The notes under the pieces were generated by a model. It searched no databases, was not told the DNA's origin, and saw only the letters and a program-made list of their open reading frames with translations. The position numbers and the translations under genes were made by a program. Shown here one piece after another: positions 1-12,785 of a stretch of DNA of 64,000 nt. The DNA lies in assembly GCA_963070105.1 (NCBI GenBank), contig OY718805.1, positions 10,389,652 through 10,453,651 on the forward strand, read 5' to 3'. The first letter of the stretch is position 1; the number at the start of each line of letters is the position of its first letter. The DNA comes from Litomosoides sigmodontis (Eukaryota > Nematoda > Chromadorea > Rhabditida > Onchocercidae).

Positions 1-2553
1 TGATGATGCAGTGAGGTGCCTCCGTCAAATCGAATGCCTTATCAACTATACTTGAGCCATTTACTCTACTTCATGGGGGAAAAATGAAATATGCTAAATC
101 TTTTGAAAATTACTGAGCAAAATTTTCACCCAACCGTCTCAGCAGGCAATGTGCACGTCATTATGCAATGCAGAACAACAAACTTATTTACTCAACCACT
201 TCAAATAGACGAAATTTCCTACCGAAAAGCAATGAAATATGAATCACATAGGAATTTCTAACTTAAATTATTAATATTTCAACTCCGTTTTTCCATAGCA
301 AATTTTAGGAGATTTCGTTCATTGGCAATTGTGCAGACCACTGATACGGTTGTGATTTTGTTTCACAGTTGCGGCTCTTCTTATCTGTTCCCTTTTTTCC
401 AGCCTCATATGGATTAGTTTACTTTACAGAATTACCGGACGGTTAAGTCGAAATGGTTAAGTCGAAATCAAGAAGTAGTAGGGTGAAAGTGAATATCAAT
501 GAAGTTCTGCGAATTGGTTCAGTAATGGAACGTACCAATATCAAGCAAGCGAGCAGGGTAGCTCATATTAAAGTGAAGTCCGAGGACTTCGCTCTCGTTT
601 CTTGCAAAATATTGGTCATTTTGACAATGTATTCCCGGACTATTTTGTTCGGTGATTATAGTTGTAAAAATCATCTTGAATTTCTTTATCATTGTTTCTA
701 TGAAATACATATTAGTGTTGGGCTAGATAGATTGTACGTGATGTCGGATACACTAACGTAATTTGAATGTGAGAAAGCCTTTTCTTAGGAGGCGTTCGAT
801 TGGTTGGCAGAAAATCGTGATCAAATGGACAGTAATCCAAGAAATTTTGCAAATCATTTAATTACAGCAGTTGGAGAATTGGTGGTGAGCAGGGAATTAG
901 TGAAAAAAGTATGGAAATGCTACAAAGCTCTATTTCCCAAGCTGAAATGCTTGTTAAAAACGAAAATTGTATTTGTATGGCATCCATCCAAGTGATAGCA
1001 CATAACTCTTTTATTTATCTCTTTTAAAATTCTTTACTTGCCGTAATGCATTTCAGACATTCAAATTTATTAATTTATTTATTAATACGATCTGTACACT
1101 TTTCATCCAACATTTTATCACTCCAATTTTTAAAGCAATCAATTTAGGTCATGAAAAAATTGATGAAAGACAAAATTGTTACATCGAATGAGTACGACAA
1201 AAATTTTCGACGTTTTGAAAGTTCCTCCGATGAACAACTGCCAACAGTAACGCTTATTTCTTGTCTACTTCAGAAAAATTGTGCATATTTTCATGTTGAA
1301 ACAATGTAATGATTTGTTTGTCTAATTAAACTCATTAGCAGCTCTTCGCTCCTTTTATAAAAATTATATGACTACATAACTACAGCGAACTACAGCAAAA
1401 AATTTTTATTATTGCGTCTTTAGACCACTTAAATAATTATTTAATTATTCCATGCTAAGATTCTGCTTGCTTTCAAAAGTCCATGAGTACATGATTAAAG
1501 TGGTCAGATGGAAATTAGAAAGTATGTGCATTAGTATTATTAATGAAGTATTCGTATATGTTCATCGGAAATAAGCAGCTGTTTTATCACTCATTTCCAA
1601 TTAATGATTATTCAATTTAATTAAATGAAAATGATGTTTTCCTACTGCTAAAATAAACTAATTTAAGCAGTAAAGATAGGAGAAAATTTTCTGAATTATT
1701 TTCAGCCGTGGCTGTTGAATGAACATTTTTTCAAATAATAATTTCCCATTCATATTAATCATGATTCTTGTATCCCTTGCGTTTGTGGTTTTCGAACTTT
1801 TTGAACTGCTGCATTGCGCCGGTTCCTCGCCTTTTTTCTTCTCGCCTATTGAGTCATGTCAAAAATAAATGAGTATTTTAATATTCAAAAAATGTGACGT
1901 AATTGACCTAATTAATTAATTATTCGAGGTGAGACAAAAATTTTTTTGAATTAAAAATGAATGAGATGCAGTTAGCGAGCAACAAAATGCATTGTCTACT
2001 AGTAAAACAAAGGTTGTTGACATCATTTTTCGTCTTCTGTCGTGCCAACTGAACTGCTGCTGTCCAAATTATTTCCATTCGTTTGCAATCCATCCTATTT
2101 CATTCCTCTTATTTGCTTCATTTGTCCTTTAATTTCGATATCAATTATTAAAATAGCAATTTAATGTATCTGTAATTTGCTGCTTGGTCATTTAACACAT
2201 CTTCGCACTTCCCTGACATTTGTGAAAGCAAAAGAGAGCAGTCAGTAGTGGTCGCCACGTCCTTGAAGGTATGCCTAGCATAATGAAGTAGAAGTGTTTG
2301 ATATTAACCTTACAAAAATAAGAAAAGTCATTTTTTTGGCTTTTATTTTACTGTTTAATTCGTAAAAGTTGATTCTAAATAGAAATCTTAGGATGAATGG
2401 TAAATCAGACAGGGCTCAACGACAGTAACGTCCCACATTTTGCTATTAATTTGCTAGAATTGCTGCGCCAATTTATTGTGTAATAAAAGTTTCTTTATTG
2501 GAGTTGCGAATTTGTTAAATTTCACAATTGTAAATGAATGCAACTGCTTCCAG
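1..2553. other. Upstream intergenic DNA, no gene seen
   Basis: The stretch is AT-rich and its longest open frames, of about 60 to 100 codons, show no recognisable motif, signal peptide or splice-consistent continuation. It probably contains the promoter of the collagen gene that follows. I could not pick out a convincing TATA box or other control element. Confidence 0.5.
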
Positions 2554-4663
2554 ATGAATGTACTGGCAACTCGAAAGGCGGTAGTGGTTGCGACGGCTTG
2601 TTCGGCGATTTGCGTCTTAAGTGTTGCGGTGCTGCTGCCAATGATGCATTGCCGCAGTCAGGAACTGATATCATCCATGCTTTCTCAGGTCGAACTGTGC
2701 AAGGTTTGTGATATTTTCATCAAATCCACTGCGCTTTAATTGCAATGCTAGACGATACTTTATGAAAGAAATCGGAAAATTTCCTATACTGCCATGCATG
2801 CGTGGAATTTGTCTTTATGAATTTGAAATGGAAAATATTCTGAGAAGGCTTCTGGCAAAGATTTATCAAATTATGGTGCGGTGCTTTATTAGAGATTAAG
2901 AGTGATGGAAATGAGAGGACGGAGACGAACTCCTTGTAATCAAGATATAAATTAATGAAGAAGAATCAAGTGGTAGTCAGCGATCGCGGAATGCCAATGA
3001 GAGCCAATACCGGACAATCAGATATCCTTCGCTGTAGACAAAAAAGCAATCTTTAAATTATATAATCTCAATTTCTCATGAATTTCTTTCCTAAGTTTCT
3101 GAAAATTCATTGTGCCAACTCATTTTCTGCCATAATAATTGAAATTATTTTAAATAATAACATACCAGTAAAGGTGCCACAATAATTTAAGGCTCAATCG
3201 GGGGATATTTGGAAACAAATAGCTTTGGTTGGAAATAAAGTTCGAAAATCTCGTTCTGACAATTTCAACATGCCGTTTACTGGTACTTTTCCAAGCGATG
3301 CATGCTGTGCTTGTTCGCAAGGATTACCAGGAGTGCGAGGACCACCGGGAAAAGATGGCATACCGGGTAGTCATTGTAATCGATTAGATTTTGAATACAT
3401 TAACAGTTTGAAATTTTAGATCCAAATATTTGCTGAGTTAATAGAACGTTGCAGAACAGAGAGGCGTGACAAAGATCAATATCCTAATTTGAATTGAGGA
3501 AATGAAACTAAATTTATTTCTTTCGGCATTTAAATAATTGCTGCACTTACAGGGAAAGCAGGTGAACCAGGTAAAGATGGAGCCAATGGACGTAACGGCG
3601 CGTATCTTCCTGCACCGCCACCAGGTGCAAATAGTTGTCAAAAAGTCGGTCGATTTTTCTTACTGATCATTTTGAAGAAGATGTAACGCTTTTCTATTGC
3701 GCATTCAAGTTAATACTAATATTTCGATTAGAATAACTGAGCACTAACTTTCTTTACAATAAGTTTGTAAATAATTGAAAAGTCATATTGTTATGAGAGA
3801 TTGCAATCTGTTACAACCATTTAAAAATTTCAGTGCCCAGCAGGTCCTCCTGGACCGCCTGGTTTCCCCGGTCCAAAAGGAGAGCGTGGCAAATCTGGAC
3901 CACCAGGCAAGCCAGGAAGAACTGGAGAGCCAAGTCGACCTGGACCACCAGGACCGCCAGGACTTCGCGGAGAACCAGGACCTCCTGGTCCAAAAGGACC
4001 GCAAGGAGATCGTGGTAGAGTACTAAATGGAGCACCACCTGGACCGACCGGTCCACCTGGACGCGTTGGTCCTCGCGGTGCACCTGGTATCAAAGGTAAC
4101 AGCAAAAATTGTTTATGAGTATCTTCATGAACGTAGTCTTCGACGTGATCTTTTTTTTACATGAACACATTTTGCATGAATCAGGAATTACAGTTTTCCA
4201 TATGAAGCCGATTTTTGCAGGACATGATGGAAAAGCAGGTCAACCAGGAAACCAAGGTGCACGAGGCGCAGTAGGCGAGAGAGGAACTCCAGGCGATCCT
4301 GGACTACCAGGTCCACCAGGGCTACCAGGTGAACCTGGATTACCTGGTAGTTGCTCTCATTGCCCAGGTTTGCTCTGGTTCATTCATTCCAAATGAAAGT
4401 TCCGAATCCTGATATTTGGTGGTAAGCTCTGTTTTCAGAAGAATGATTGCAATTTTAACACCAATTTTTTTTTCATTTCAGGAGTAGTTCCGTCACTCAA
4501 TCTGATCGTGTCTCCTGAAGCATACACACGGAAGCCAACAATATCACAAACGAAAGCAAATGCTCCATCTGCAGAGGTGGTGCAAACTGCTGAAAATCCT
4601 CATTCAAATTTGAATTCTGAACCAAATGATAATGATAGGGAATATTTGTGGATTCTGAAGTGA
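2554..4663 (+). CDS. Nematode cuticle collagen, six exons, about 335 aa
   Basis: This encodes a secreted collagen of the kind cross-linked into the nematode cuticle. Exons: 2554-2703, 3192-3366, 3553-3644, 3834-4095, 4221-4367, 4482-4663; all junctions are canonical and keep frame. Residues about 9-30 form a signal-anchor-like hydrophobic segment. RKSR at residues 68-71 fits the subtilisin-like cleavage site usually found before the triplet region. A cysteine cluster (CCAC) then precedes the Gly-X-Y blocks, which are interrupted around a Cys-containing linker (NSCQKCPAG), by a Ser at residue 173, and at [14 protein letters not shown] cluster closes the triplets. The roughly 60-residue tail (from VVPSLNL to WILK) has no cysteine and is longer than in many worm collagens. 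The ATG follows TTCCAG directly, which suggests a trans-splice acceptor and decides the start. I cannot assign a specific col, dpy or sqt orthologue. Confidence 0.92.
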
Positions 4664-4935
4664 TTCCTTTTATTATATGCTTTTATTTAACCAAATTTTA
4701 AGGATACTGCAAACGCAACCTTTCAGATATACATTTTCAAAATATACATTACCATATGCTTTCCTCTCACTTACATACTTTTCAGGTTTAATTTAAATCT
4801 GAATTACATTACTTAGTTCTTCAAAATGCACACAATGACAACACTTAGGGTTGAAACTTGTGACTTGTAAGAATTGATTTAATTATCTTTGGCTGATAAG
4901 ATTTACAACGGATCGAACTTCACATGACACTTCGA

Positions 4936-7019
4936 TCATTTCCCAAAGAAAGTGGAACTTGTACATCGCCCCATGTAGCATGCCATTCCTGATGGGCATG
5001 GGTCATGTGAGCATGCTGTAAATGTGTAATTTCATTTAACAACGTTTAGTTGAAAGTGATTAAAAAGTGTGAAATTTTATAAAGAAAGCGGAAGATGAGT
5101 TGGAGAAAAAAGGAACCGTTGTAAATTTTTCAAATAACTTAGTAATTGTTGAAGCAAAGATTTTGTTGGCAGGCAAAAGTAGTGAATTAACTGATTGAAC
5201 TAATGGAAATAAAGTCGGAAAAACATATAAATGGCGGATATTTTGTAAGATATAAATTTAGAGATTCATAAGTTTTACATTTCCGCAGAGATTAGAAAGC
5301 ACATGGCACCGATGGTTTTAACCTATCTATAAAGCTAATTGCAACTGTGGGAGCAGAGGTGCTGCCATGAATAGTTTTTCGTTTACAAGAAATTAAATGA
5401 TATTAAAAATACCAAAAGTTGATGTTAGAGCATTTCGAATACAAAATCCGTTGACACAGTAATAGCCTACAGGACACGGTGCACCAGTTGAACATGCTAA
5501 AATTTAGATAAACAACCAAAACTTTCGTGGAATTCCTTTTGTGATTTCATTTTTATTGATATTGTTTGAAAACGTCAAATTCAATTTTATCATTGCTGTC
5601 CCTTTTCTTGGCATTAATTTCCAGATTTAAAATTAAGCATGGCAAAAATTGGGCATCTAAAAAAATTTAGCTCTCTATTTTTGATATTCAACAAGAACTA
5701 ACAGATGAGCAGTGGCTGATTTTGGCTTCCAAAGTGTGCGATGTTACTTGGCATACAAAAACCACTGACACATATTTGACCAATCGGACAGTGTTCCGCT
5801 AAGGTGCACAACTGTGTTCCTAAAACATTCGTCAATTCTCACTTGCAAATAAGCTTCGGGTTTTTCTCATGACAACAGCAACAACAATGATGGTAGTAAT
5901 TCTGACGCACCGGCATGATTATCATTTGTGAACACGTGTTAAGAAGTTTACGCATGTTAAAGCTTTGAATTTTTTGAACGATTAAAAAACTTGACAGTAC
6001 CGGAGTTATATGCTGTCGTACCGTGAAAGCATCCACCGTACAAACACGTCTGACCAGCGTAGCAATTAGCATTTGTTGAGCACACTGCAACGGATATGCG
6101 TGCGTAAATGGGGTGAATATTACAGGTAAAACGACATTCGCAACATTTGCAATAGCAGTTGTGTTTTGAAACTTTTAAAACTTGAGGATTTCTTGATTTT
6201 GTTCGCTTTTCAAAGTGAATATTTCCAACTTGTAACTCTTATGACGCATCGCTTCCTGCTTTCTCAACGTGTCAGCAAACTGAGTGGATGTAACCGAAAA
6301 GCTTTCAACACTTTGCAGTGAGGAATCTTTCCAATTTCCATTGAATGCCAGCATTGTAACATTTGCAGCATTACATTCTGCTTCGTTCGAATGCGAGAAA
6401 TATTAAGGGCTTCGATGGAACCATCCTTCGTTAAATTTACTACGCTTAATTCTCTGCAAAATAATCAGAAAGCAAGCGTCACCTACTCTGAGTTGGTCCA
6501 AATTCCGGTCGACCAGCGTACCACGGATTTCTTGTTAACGATGGATTTATGTATCGACCGGGACTGATCGGGAAAGGATTGAAGGTGTTTGGAATTGTGA
6601 TTGTTGTAGTAAGAAGAGGCGCATTACTCCAGCATACTCCTTAACACAAATATATGAGAAGTATCGGTGACACTAGCATATTAGCACAGCAATGCTTTAA
6701 ATTGACTCTCTCCTGGGCTTCGCTTATCTGACCACAACTGCTTACATTCATTTTAAAATTTCGTGCTATGCTCAGATCTCCTTCCTCTATTGTAAAATTT
6801 CCCGAACTGAAATTCTCATCAATTTCGTGGTCGTCTAGTTCTCAAAGAGTTTTAAAAGTTATTAAATCCTATTGTAAAAATGAATTAAGAAATTGCTACG
6901 TGCCGTTTAAGCACTGTTGACCATGTGGGCATGACATATAACGGCACATATCCAATCCGTATCCGGTCAGTAATGGCAATGGTAAATTGTTGCTGTTCGC
7001 TGCTTGGAAATAACCGGAA
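4936..7019 (-). CDS. Secreted four-cysteine-repeat (EB-module-like) protein, 5' end missing
   Basis: Six exons read on the minus strand: 6904-7019, 6487-6639, 6022-6084, 5748-5819, 5413-5496, 4936-5015 (stop at 4936-4938). Together they give about 188 residues with five copies of a motif C-x(4-5)-C-x5-C-x4-C, for example [12 protein letters not shown] and [12 protein letters not shown]. Between the first and second repeats is a Pro/Thr/Asn-rich linker. Every intron here is phase 1, so the repeat exons are symmetrical and could be duplicated or skipped without breaking frame. The spacing resembles the nematode EB module and related secreted cysteine-rich families, which points to an extracellular role; no ligand can be inferred. 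The intron after exon 6904-7019 begins with GC, not GT. Exon 6904-7019 enters with two bases owed by an upstream exon that I did not find, so the signal peptide is missing. Confidence 0.75.
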
Positions 7020-9378
7020 CTGCAGAAGTTTATATTTCATAGAAGAATTTTTTGAAATATCAATATTAATTTATGATGTTAATTCATGAAATTCTGATTC
7101 TTGATTTTGTTGTTAACTAACTCTATTTTTGCTAAATGTTTTTTGAAAGAAAGTTTGTTTAATAAATGGGAAGCATCTGATAAAATTACTTATTTAAAAA
7201 GAAATAGGTATTTTTACGGAATTTTTTAGAAATCAATTTAAAACTATAAAAATTCTGGTTTTTAATTCTGAAATGATATAACGTTGATATGACCTCTAAC
7301 AGTACCACTCTACCATTTCTTTGTTTTTGTAATGCGAAAATTCACATTTTTATCTTCCGGCTAGTGGTTAGTAAAGCGAACTGTCCCAACTGACTGTTTT
7401 TTCAAATGTTAAATTTAGAGCAATTGCTTTGACAATTAAATTTCAGTGTAAAGGTTGAGTACTTTTTTGATGCTCCTACAAGGAAAAATATTGTAATTGA
7501 TTTTTGCAACTTGCCAAGCATTATTTTAACAAATTTACATATATCTATTTATTTATTTACTTAAGCAGTACCTTTAATATACTTAAATACTTCGTCAGAC
7601 ATATTCTGAGTTAAGCGCCAATTTCCTATGACAACTTCCAATGGAATAATTATTATGAATGATGAAGAAGCAAATGAAGCATCAATCAGCAAGAAAGATT
7701 TTTGCAACTTCTTCCTCCCAAATTCTGGATTTCTAAGAGCGAACATTCTTACCAAATTTAATTTTTCCAATGAATTATTGAGATTCCTAAGTTGTAGCAG
7801 AAAACGTTTCAGAACAAAAAATCATTTGCATCAAAGAGCGAATAAATTTGAAGCAAACTGTGCAAGCAATATTTCTAATTTCTGCTCCCTAATCTTCTAT
7901 AATTTATAAATACCAATAACGCCTCGCCGATGCTTCAAAGAAAATGGCAGAAGAATGGAAGATACTTTTTAATTTGTAAAATTTTACCTTAAAATAGTGA
8001 AGAGAAGAATGAAAAACGGAGGTAGCATGAGGATGAAAGTGACGCATCTGGTTATGAATGAGTATTACATGGAATGATGAATGGATACAGGTAGTAATTA
8101 TATCCAGCAAACAGGTGACAGTGGTTATTGTCATACTAGTCATGCGATGATTGTCAACTTTCACCCATCGTTACGCCGATAAACATTTTGGGGGATTTTA
8201 AAATATATGAGATGAAATTTTGATTTTAAAAAGATGTGAAGCAGGGATGTCAAAGCAATTTCTCCCTCTTTCCGCTAATTTTTGCGAACATTTTCACAAA
8301 TTTCTAAAAATATATAAATAAAAAGTTTAATTTTTGTGAGACGGTGAAAAAAAATGGTGAAAATGTCAGGATAAATGCCCACTTTAATTCACTGCCACAT
8401 CCACAGAATAAAATCCTAAATTGAAATTTTATTTAGTTCGATCAATCAATAGTGTTTTTTCTCCAAAAGCATTGGATAAAAGAAAATTTCGTTCATTTGC
8501 AATTAAATTTTTAGTCTGGCAAAAGAGATGAAGCTGTAATTCATTCATATTGCACCAATTTAGCTTATTTTAACTGTAATTAAGTGCCTTAAATTAACTT
8601 ATTTGATTTTTTCACATAATTAAACTCGATTAATTTCATTTACAGAAAGAATTTGGCACCTAGTAACATCTTTGCTACAAGTATTATGATTTGATTATTC
8701 AGCAAACATCGGAATGTACAACGGTGTAATAAAACTTATAAGTGAAATTAATAATGTTGCTATTTTTTTTAGTTTTAAAAATTTAAAAGATGCCTTCGAC
8801 TGTGCTTATATAGGTGCTAAAGTATGTTCTAAAAAACTGCTAGAAAAATACAAAAATTTTGAGAAAGAAAGTTGAAAAAAAGCTCAAGTTATAAAAATTT
8901 TTATTAACGCAAAAATAAGCGCTGAAATTAAGATTAAATTTACCTTGCCATATCAGTAAGTCATAATTCAACTAATCAAAAAAATACAACCACATGAACA
9001 GTCGTAATTCAATTTTTGCGTTCTTTCCTGTACGGTAAAATTGAAAAAGGTGAAAGGTGAAAAGTAGAATTACGTGGCAAAGGAAAAACGGTAGTTGAAA
9101 TTTTTTTCCCCTTAAATTAAATTCAGAGTGGAAATCATATTTTAATAGACGAAATGTTTGTTAAAATTAAAAATTTTGATAAAAAATTGAAATTTGATAA
9201 GTATTTTTTTGAAATTTGATAACGAAATGCTTGTTAAAATTGAAAAATATTGTGATGAAAATATTGTCGACATGATTGGTAAAATTCAGTGCAAATGTGT
9301 AACACAAGAGAGCATTTTATGAGAAATTTTTTTAGTCAAATTTGATTTAATAAATGAAATGAAAATAGTTTTTGTCGA
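7020..9378. other. AT-rich spacer; probably holds the missing first exon(s) of the cysteine-repeat gene
   Basis: No convincing exon was found on either strand. The missing 5' exon of the minus-strand cysteine-repeat gene should lie here. A 69-codon minus frame near 7561-7770 and an 86-codon one near 7904-8164 have no donor of the phase needed to join the next exon, so I did not call them. Confidence 0.4.
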
Positions 9379-12300
9379 TCAGTTAATCGCTGCAGCAACA
9401 GGTGTTGGACATGATGGATGATATTCCGTGCTGTGATTTGATGCGATCGCTGTTTTGAAATTTCTCAATTCAATAACCAAAATACGATTCGTCTGTTCCA
9501 AATCTCTCAACTGAAAATTCGATAAATCATACTTTAATAAAAACATTATCATCTGACTAACATGAAGGATACATCTGAAAACATTACTAATTCTAGTAAT
9601 TTAATTCCATCCAGTTTTTCCGAAAATTAAAATTTTCGGATCGCTTTTTTTCAAATTAAAGCTAATTGAAGCTAAGCGCAACATTTATAGTGTTGCTCGA
9701 AATATCAAACGTTTACAAAACCTTCGATTTTAGTATTGAATTTTCAGCGCTATAGTACTGAATTCTCTTCTCTAGCGCATCCATATATTCCTTCCGCTTA
9801 CGACGACTTTCCTGGGCGGACAACTGAAAACTGCTGCAGTTTTATTGAAACTAATAGAAAAGCATCATAAAAGGCAGAAAGTCCAGGAAATAGTACTAAC
9901 GAATTAGTCAATTAATTAATTAATTAGTACATTGATAAATTTATATCGATTCGTTGCCATTTATGAATATAAAATTACCTCAGCTTCTAAAAGAAATGGA
10001 TATGAAATAGATAAATAAACATGCATGAAACGGCTCATCCCAAATAATAAGCATTAACAAGCGAATGTTAATTTTATAAAAATTTAATTTTTAACAATTT
10101 AATAAATGCAACTAACGTAACGTGCGCTGTTTAATTAAATAATTAACTGACAAACGTTTAATGGAAATAGAAAAATTATCTAATTGAACGGGTTATCATT
10201 AAAAGAACAAAAAAAACGTTTTAAGGGAAGATTTTGGTATTTGTAAAATAATAAATTGTTGTCTAATCTTATTTTTAATTTTTCGCCTGATAACTTTCAG
10301 TGCATCTTCCTCAGATTTCGTTAGGGGCAGCATTGTGGGCAATTTGTATCCTTCCTGAAGCAGTGCCCGCTTTTCTTCGGATGACAAGTGTAAAAAGCCA
10401 TGACCCCTCGGGTCCTAAAGAATAATCAGCGAGTCGAGATAGGAAACGTCATTATCGTATCATAGTTATAGAGTTTTAGCTTTTCTTTTATTTGAACTCG
10501 ATAAATCTTCCCAAAATAATATTAAGAAGTAATTTGAAATGTAGTTCAATGTCAACAGTTTCAGAATTAAATTTAGAAGGAAGAAAACACAATATGCTTT
10601 ATTCGCGACTTTAATTTAAAACTTATGTTTTTTTACCCTTTTTCCAACAAAAAGCAAAAAATCAGTGCTATTTCACTCCTTTCATGGTACTTCTGAACTT
10701 CGTTAATCAAAGCTTTTCAGTTAGAAGCATGGAAGCTTTATCACAAGCCGCAGTGGCCTACCTGTTCAGTGATAAGTTTTTGCTTAACAGCCATTTCGTG
10801 CATTTTCTGCCGTGTCTTAGCGTTTCCCTTTAACTCGTTGCCGCATTCTCCTTCATCTTCCTCCACAAATGACTGTCCGGCGGTGGCCGGACAGTGAAAC
10901 ACTTCTGAAGCAAAATGAATAAATCTCACGGCAAATTTCCAGTGCTATTCAAATACCATGGAAATGTCAGAATTAGTTAACTTGGAAGGATTAACAAGCA
11001 ATAAAGTCATCTTCTTGGATTCCCAAAAATTTCAAAAAAATCAGTGTCCCCATGCATATGTGTATGTGACTGTGGAGTCATCAAGGTGTTTGTCAATTCG
11101 GATTCTGTTAAAATCATTTCGTCAAGTGGTAAATCAGGAAATTCTGCGAAAAAAGTGTTGAAGATGGAAGCAAAAAGCCAACCAAAAAACTTCCTTCCAT
11201 TGCAAAGTACCGAATTTTGTGAATATTAGCAAAATTTTCCAACTTCTTTGCATTAAATTGTACATTTTTCCAATTGATATCAGACAGTTTCGAAGAAAAC
11301 AGAAATAAAAAGAATCAACGAGTGAATTCTCGAACAGTAAATTTACATTTACTGTTCACTTAAAAAATAACGGACCGGTATTCTCAAGGCATTTATTATA
11401 AATGAATAGTAATTGAAAAAAATTCTCCCGAAGAAATATTGAGAGGTCAGTGAGCGCTTCAATTTAAGTATGGTTGGAAGCAAATGAAGCAACTTAGAGA
11501 GGCGCCAACTTATAATTTGCACGTCTCTATGAAGGGTGGGACGGCGTCAAAATCAAATTTACAAAAAACGGGTCATAGCAGCGTGCAACGACGGCGACAT
11601 TGTTGCCCAAAACTGCTTGACGTAAATTTTAAGATAAAATTCGATTATATTTCTCATTAATTGGGGAAAAAGGGGAAAGTAAATTTGGAAGGAATGAAAC
11701 GATTTCAATTAATTTACAGCAATTCACGGTAAGTCATTCCGTCTGCCAAAAACAGAGAATTGAACTTTTCCAAGTTGAGCATTTTGTTTCTCGCCAAACT
11801 ATGCACAATTAATTAATTGACAACAGAAAACTAGAGTGAACGAAGAAAATATCAAACTATTATTTTCGGGTTTAATAGACAACGAGGAGTTTAGGCCATT
11901 TGAAGACAATGCTTCTGATGCTGAAATTGAAGTAAAATAAATATAAATTTAGCATTAAGAAAGTGGGATATGTTGCTTTTTAGAAATATTTGAAAGACTG
12001 TGAACAAACAAATTTAACACATCCTTCTTCTCCTTCGTAGTTGAAATGAGAACGAAGAAAAATAACAACGGCGAAAGAAAGCGGAAAAATGAGAGGTGCA
12101 GATGAAAAAGAAATAATGAGATGTAATGTTAGAAGAGCTCTTCAAGCCATTTGGAAGCAGCGAATTTTTTGTTTTATTACTTTTTTTAAAAAAAAAAAAG
12201 AAAAACAAGTTCATCATAATTGTTGTTTTTTCAAAGTACAACTAATTTTCAAATTAAAAAAAATTGCTGAAAGTGAAATATTTCCTCTTCGTCTTTAAAA

Positions 12301-12776
12301 GATTTCTTCATCAACGTGAACCCAACTACATTAATAAAAAATGACAGCAAAAAATAATAAGACTTAAAAAAGTTAGCCACGTGTAAATTACGTGAAAATC
12401 ACGTGCATGCACACCCTCACACACATAAATTGCAGAAAACTATGTACAGCATACCATTTGAGTAACTGTTGTTTAAATGAATTTTAACGTCAAAAAGACT
12501 AGAAGCGAAATTGAGCTGCTCTTCCAACGTCTCCAACGGCACATGCGTGCCATCCAAACTTATCATACTGTTATCACTGATAATATCTCCATAGTGAGGT
12601 GTCGCTGTTTCAGTTTTATTCAGCTGAAGTAAATCATCACAGCCACAGCAAGCATTACCACTTTTACTGCAGCAGTGGGAATAACACTGTTGGAAGTTTG
12701 TTGAACTGAGGCAGTCATCCCTGACAAAATCGCGCCTACCAATTTCACACCAATCGTCTTCCGCCATTTCATCCAT
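9379..12776 (-). CDS. CREB3/OASIS-like bZIP transcription factor, five exons, 281 aa, no membrane domain
   Basis: Exons on the minus strand: 12455-12776, 10762-10904, 10268-10414, 9722-9823, 9379-9510, with stop at 9379-9381. The N-terminus is acidic (AEDDWCEI) and Cys/Ser-rich, as expected of an activation domain. The family signature [12 protein letters not shown] at about residues 184-195 precedes basic region [25 protein letters not shown] and a zipper running to about residue 260. The sequence LTK-x-EE...RRKIKNK-x-SAQESRR is diagnostic of the CREB3 group (C. elegans crh-2 type). Known members are usually ER-anchored and released by proteolysis; this model ends 43 residues into its last exon, shortly after the zipper, with no hydrophobic segment. 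The ATG lies 9 nt after a TTAACAG acceptor, consistent with spliced-leader addition. The intron that splits the basic region starts with AT instead of GT. An alternative 3' exon encoding a membrane anchor cannot be excluded. Confidence 0.9.
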
Positions 12777-12785
12777 TTCCAATGC

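Noticed and set aside
3783..4105. Several overlapping open frames on both strands over the main collagen exon
   Set aside because: They are shadows of the Gly-Pro-rich triplet coding; only the frame with Gly-X-Y and correct splice phases was kept.
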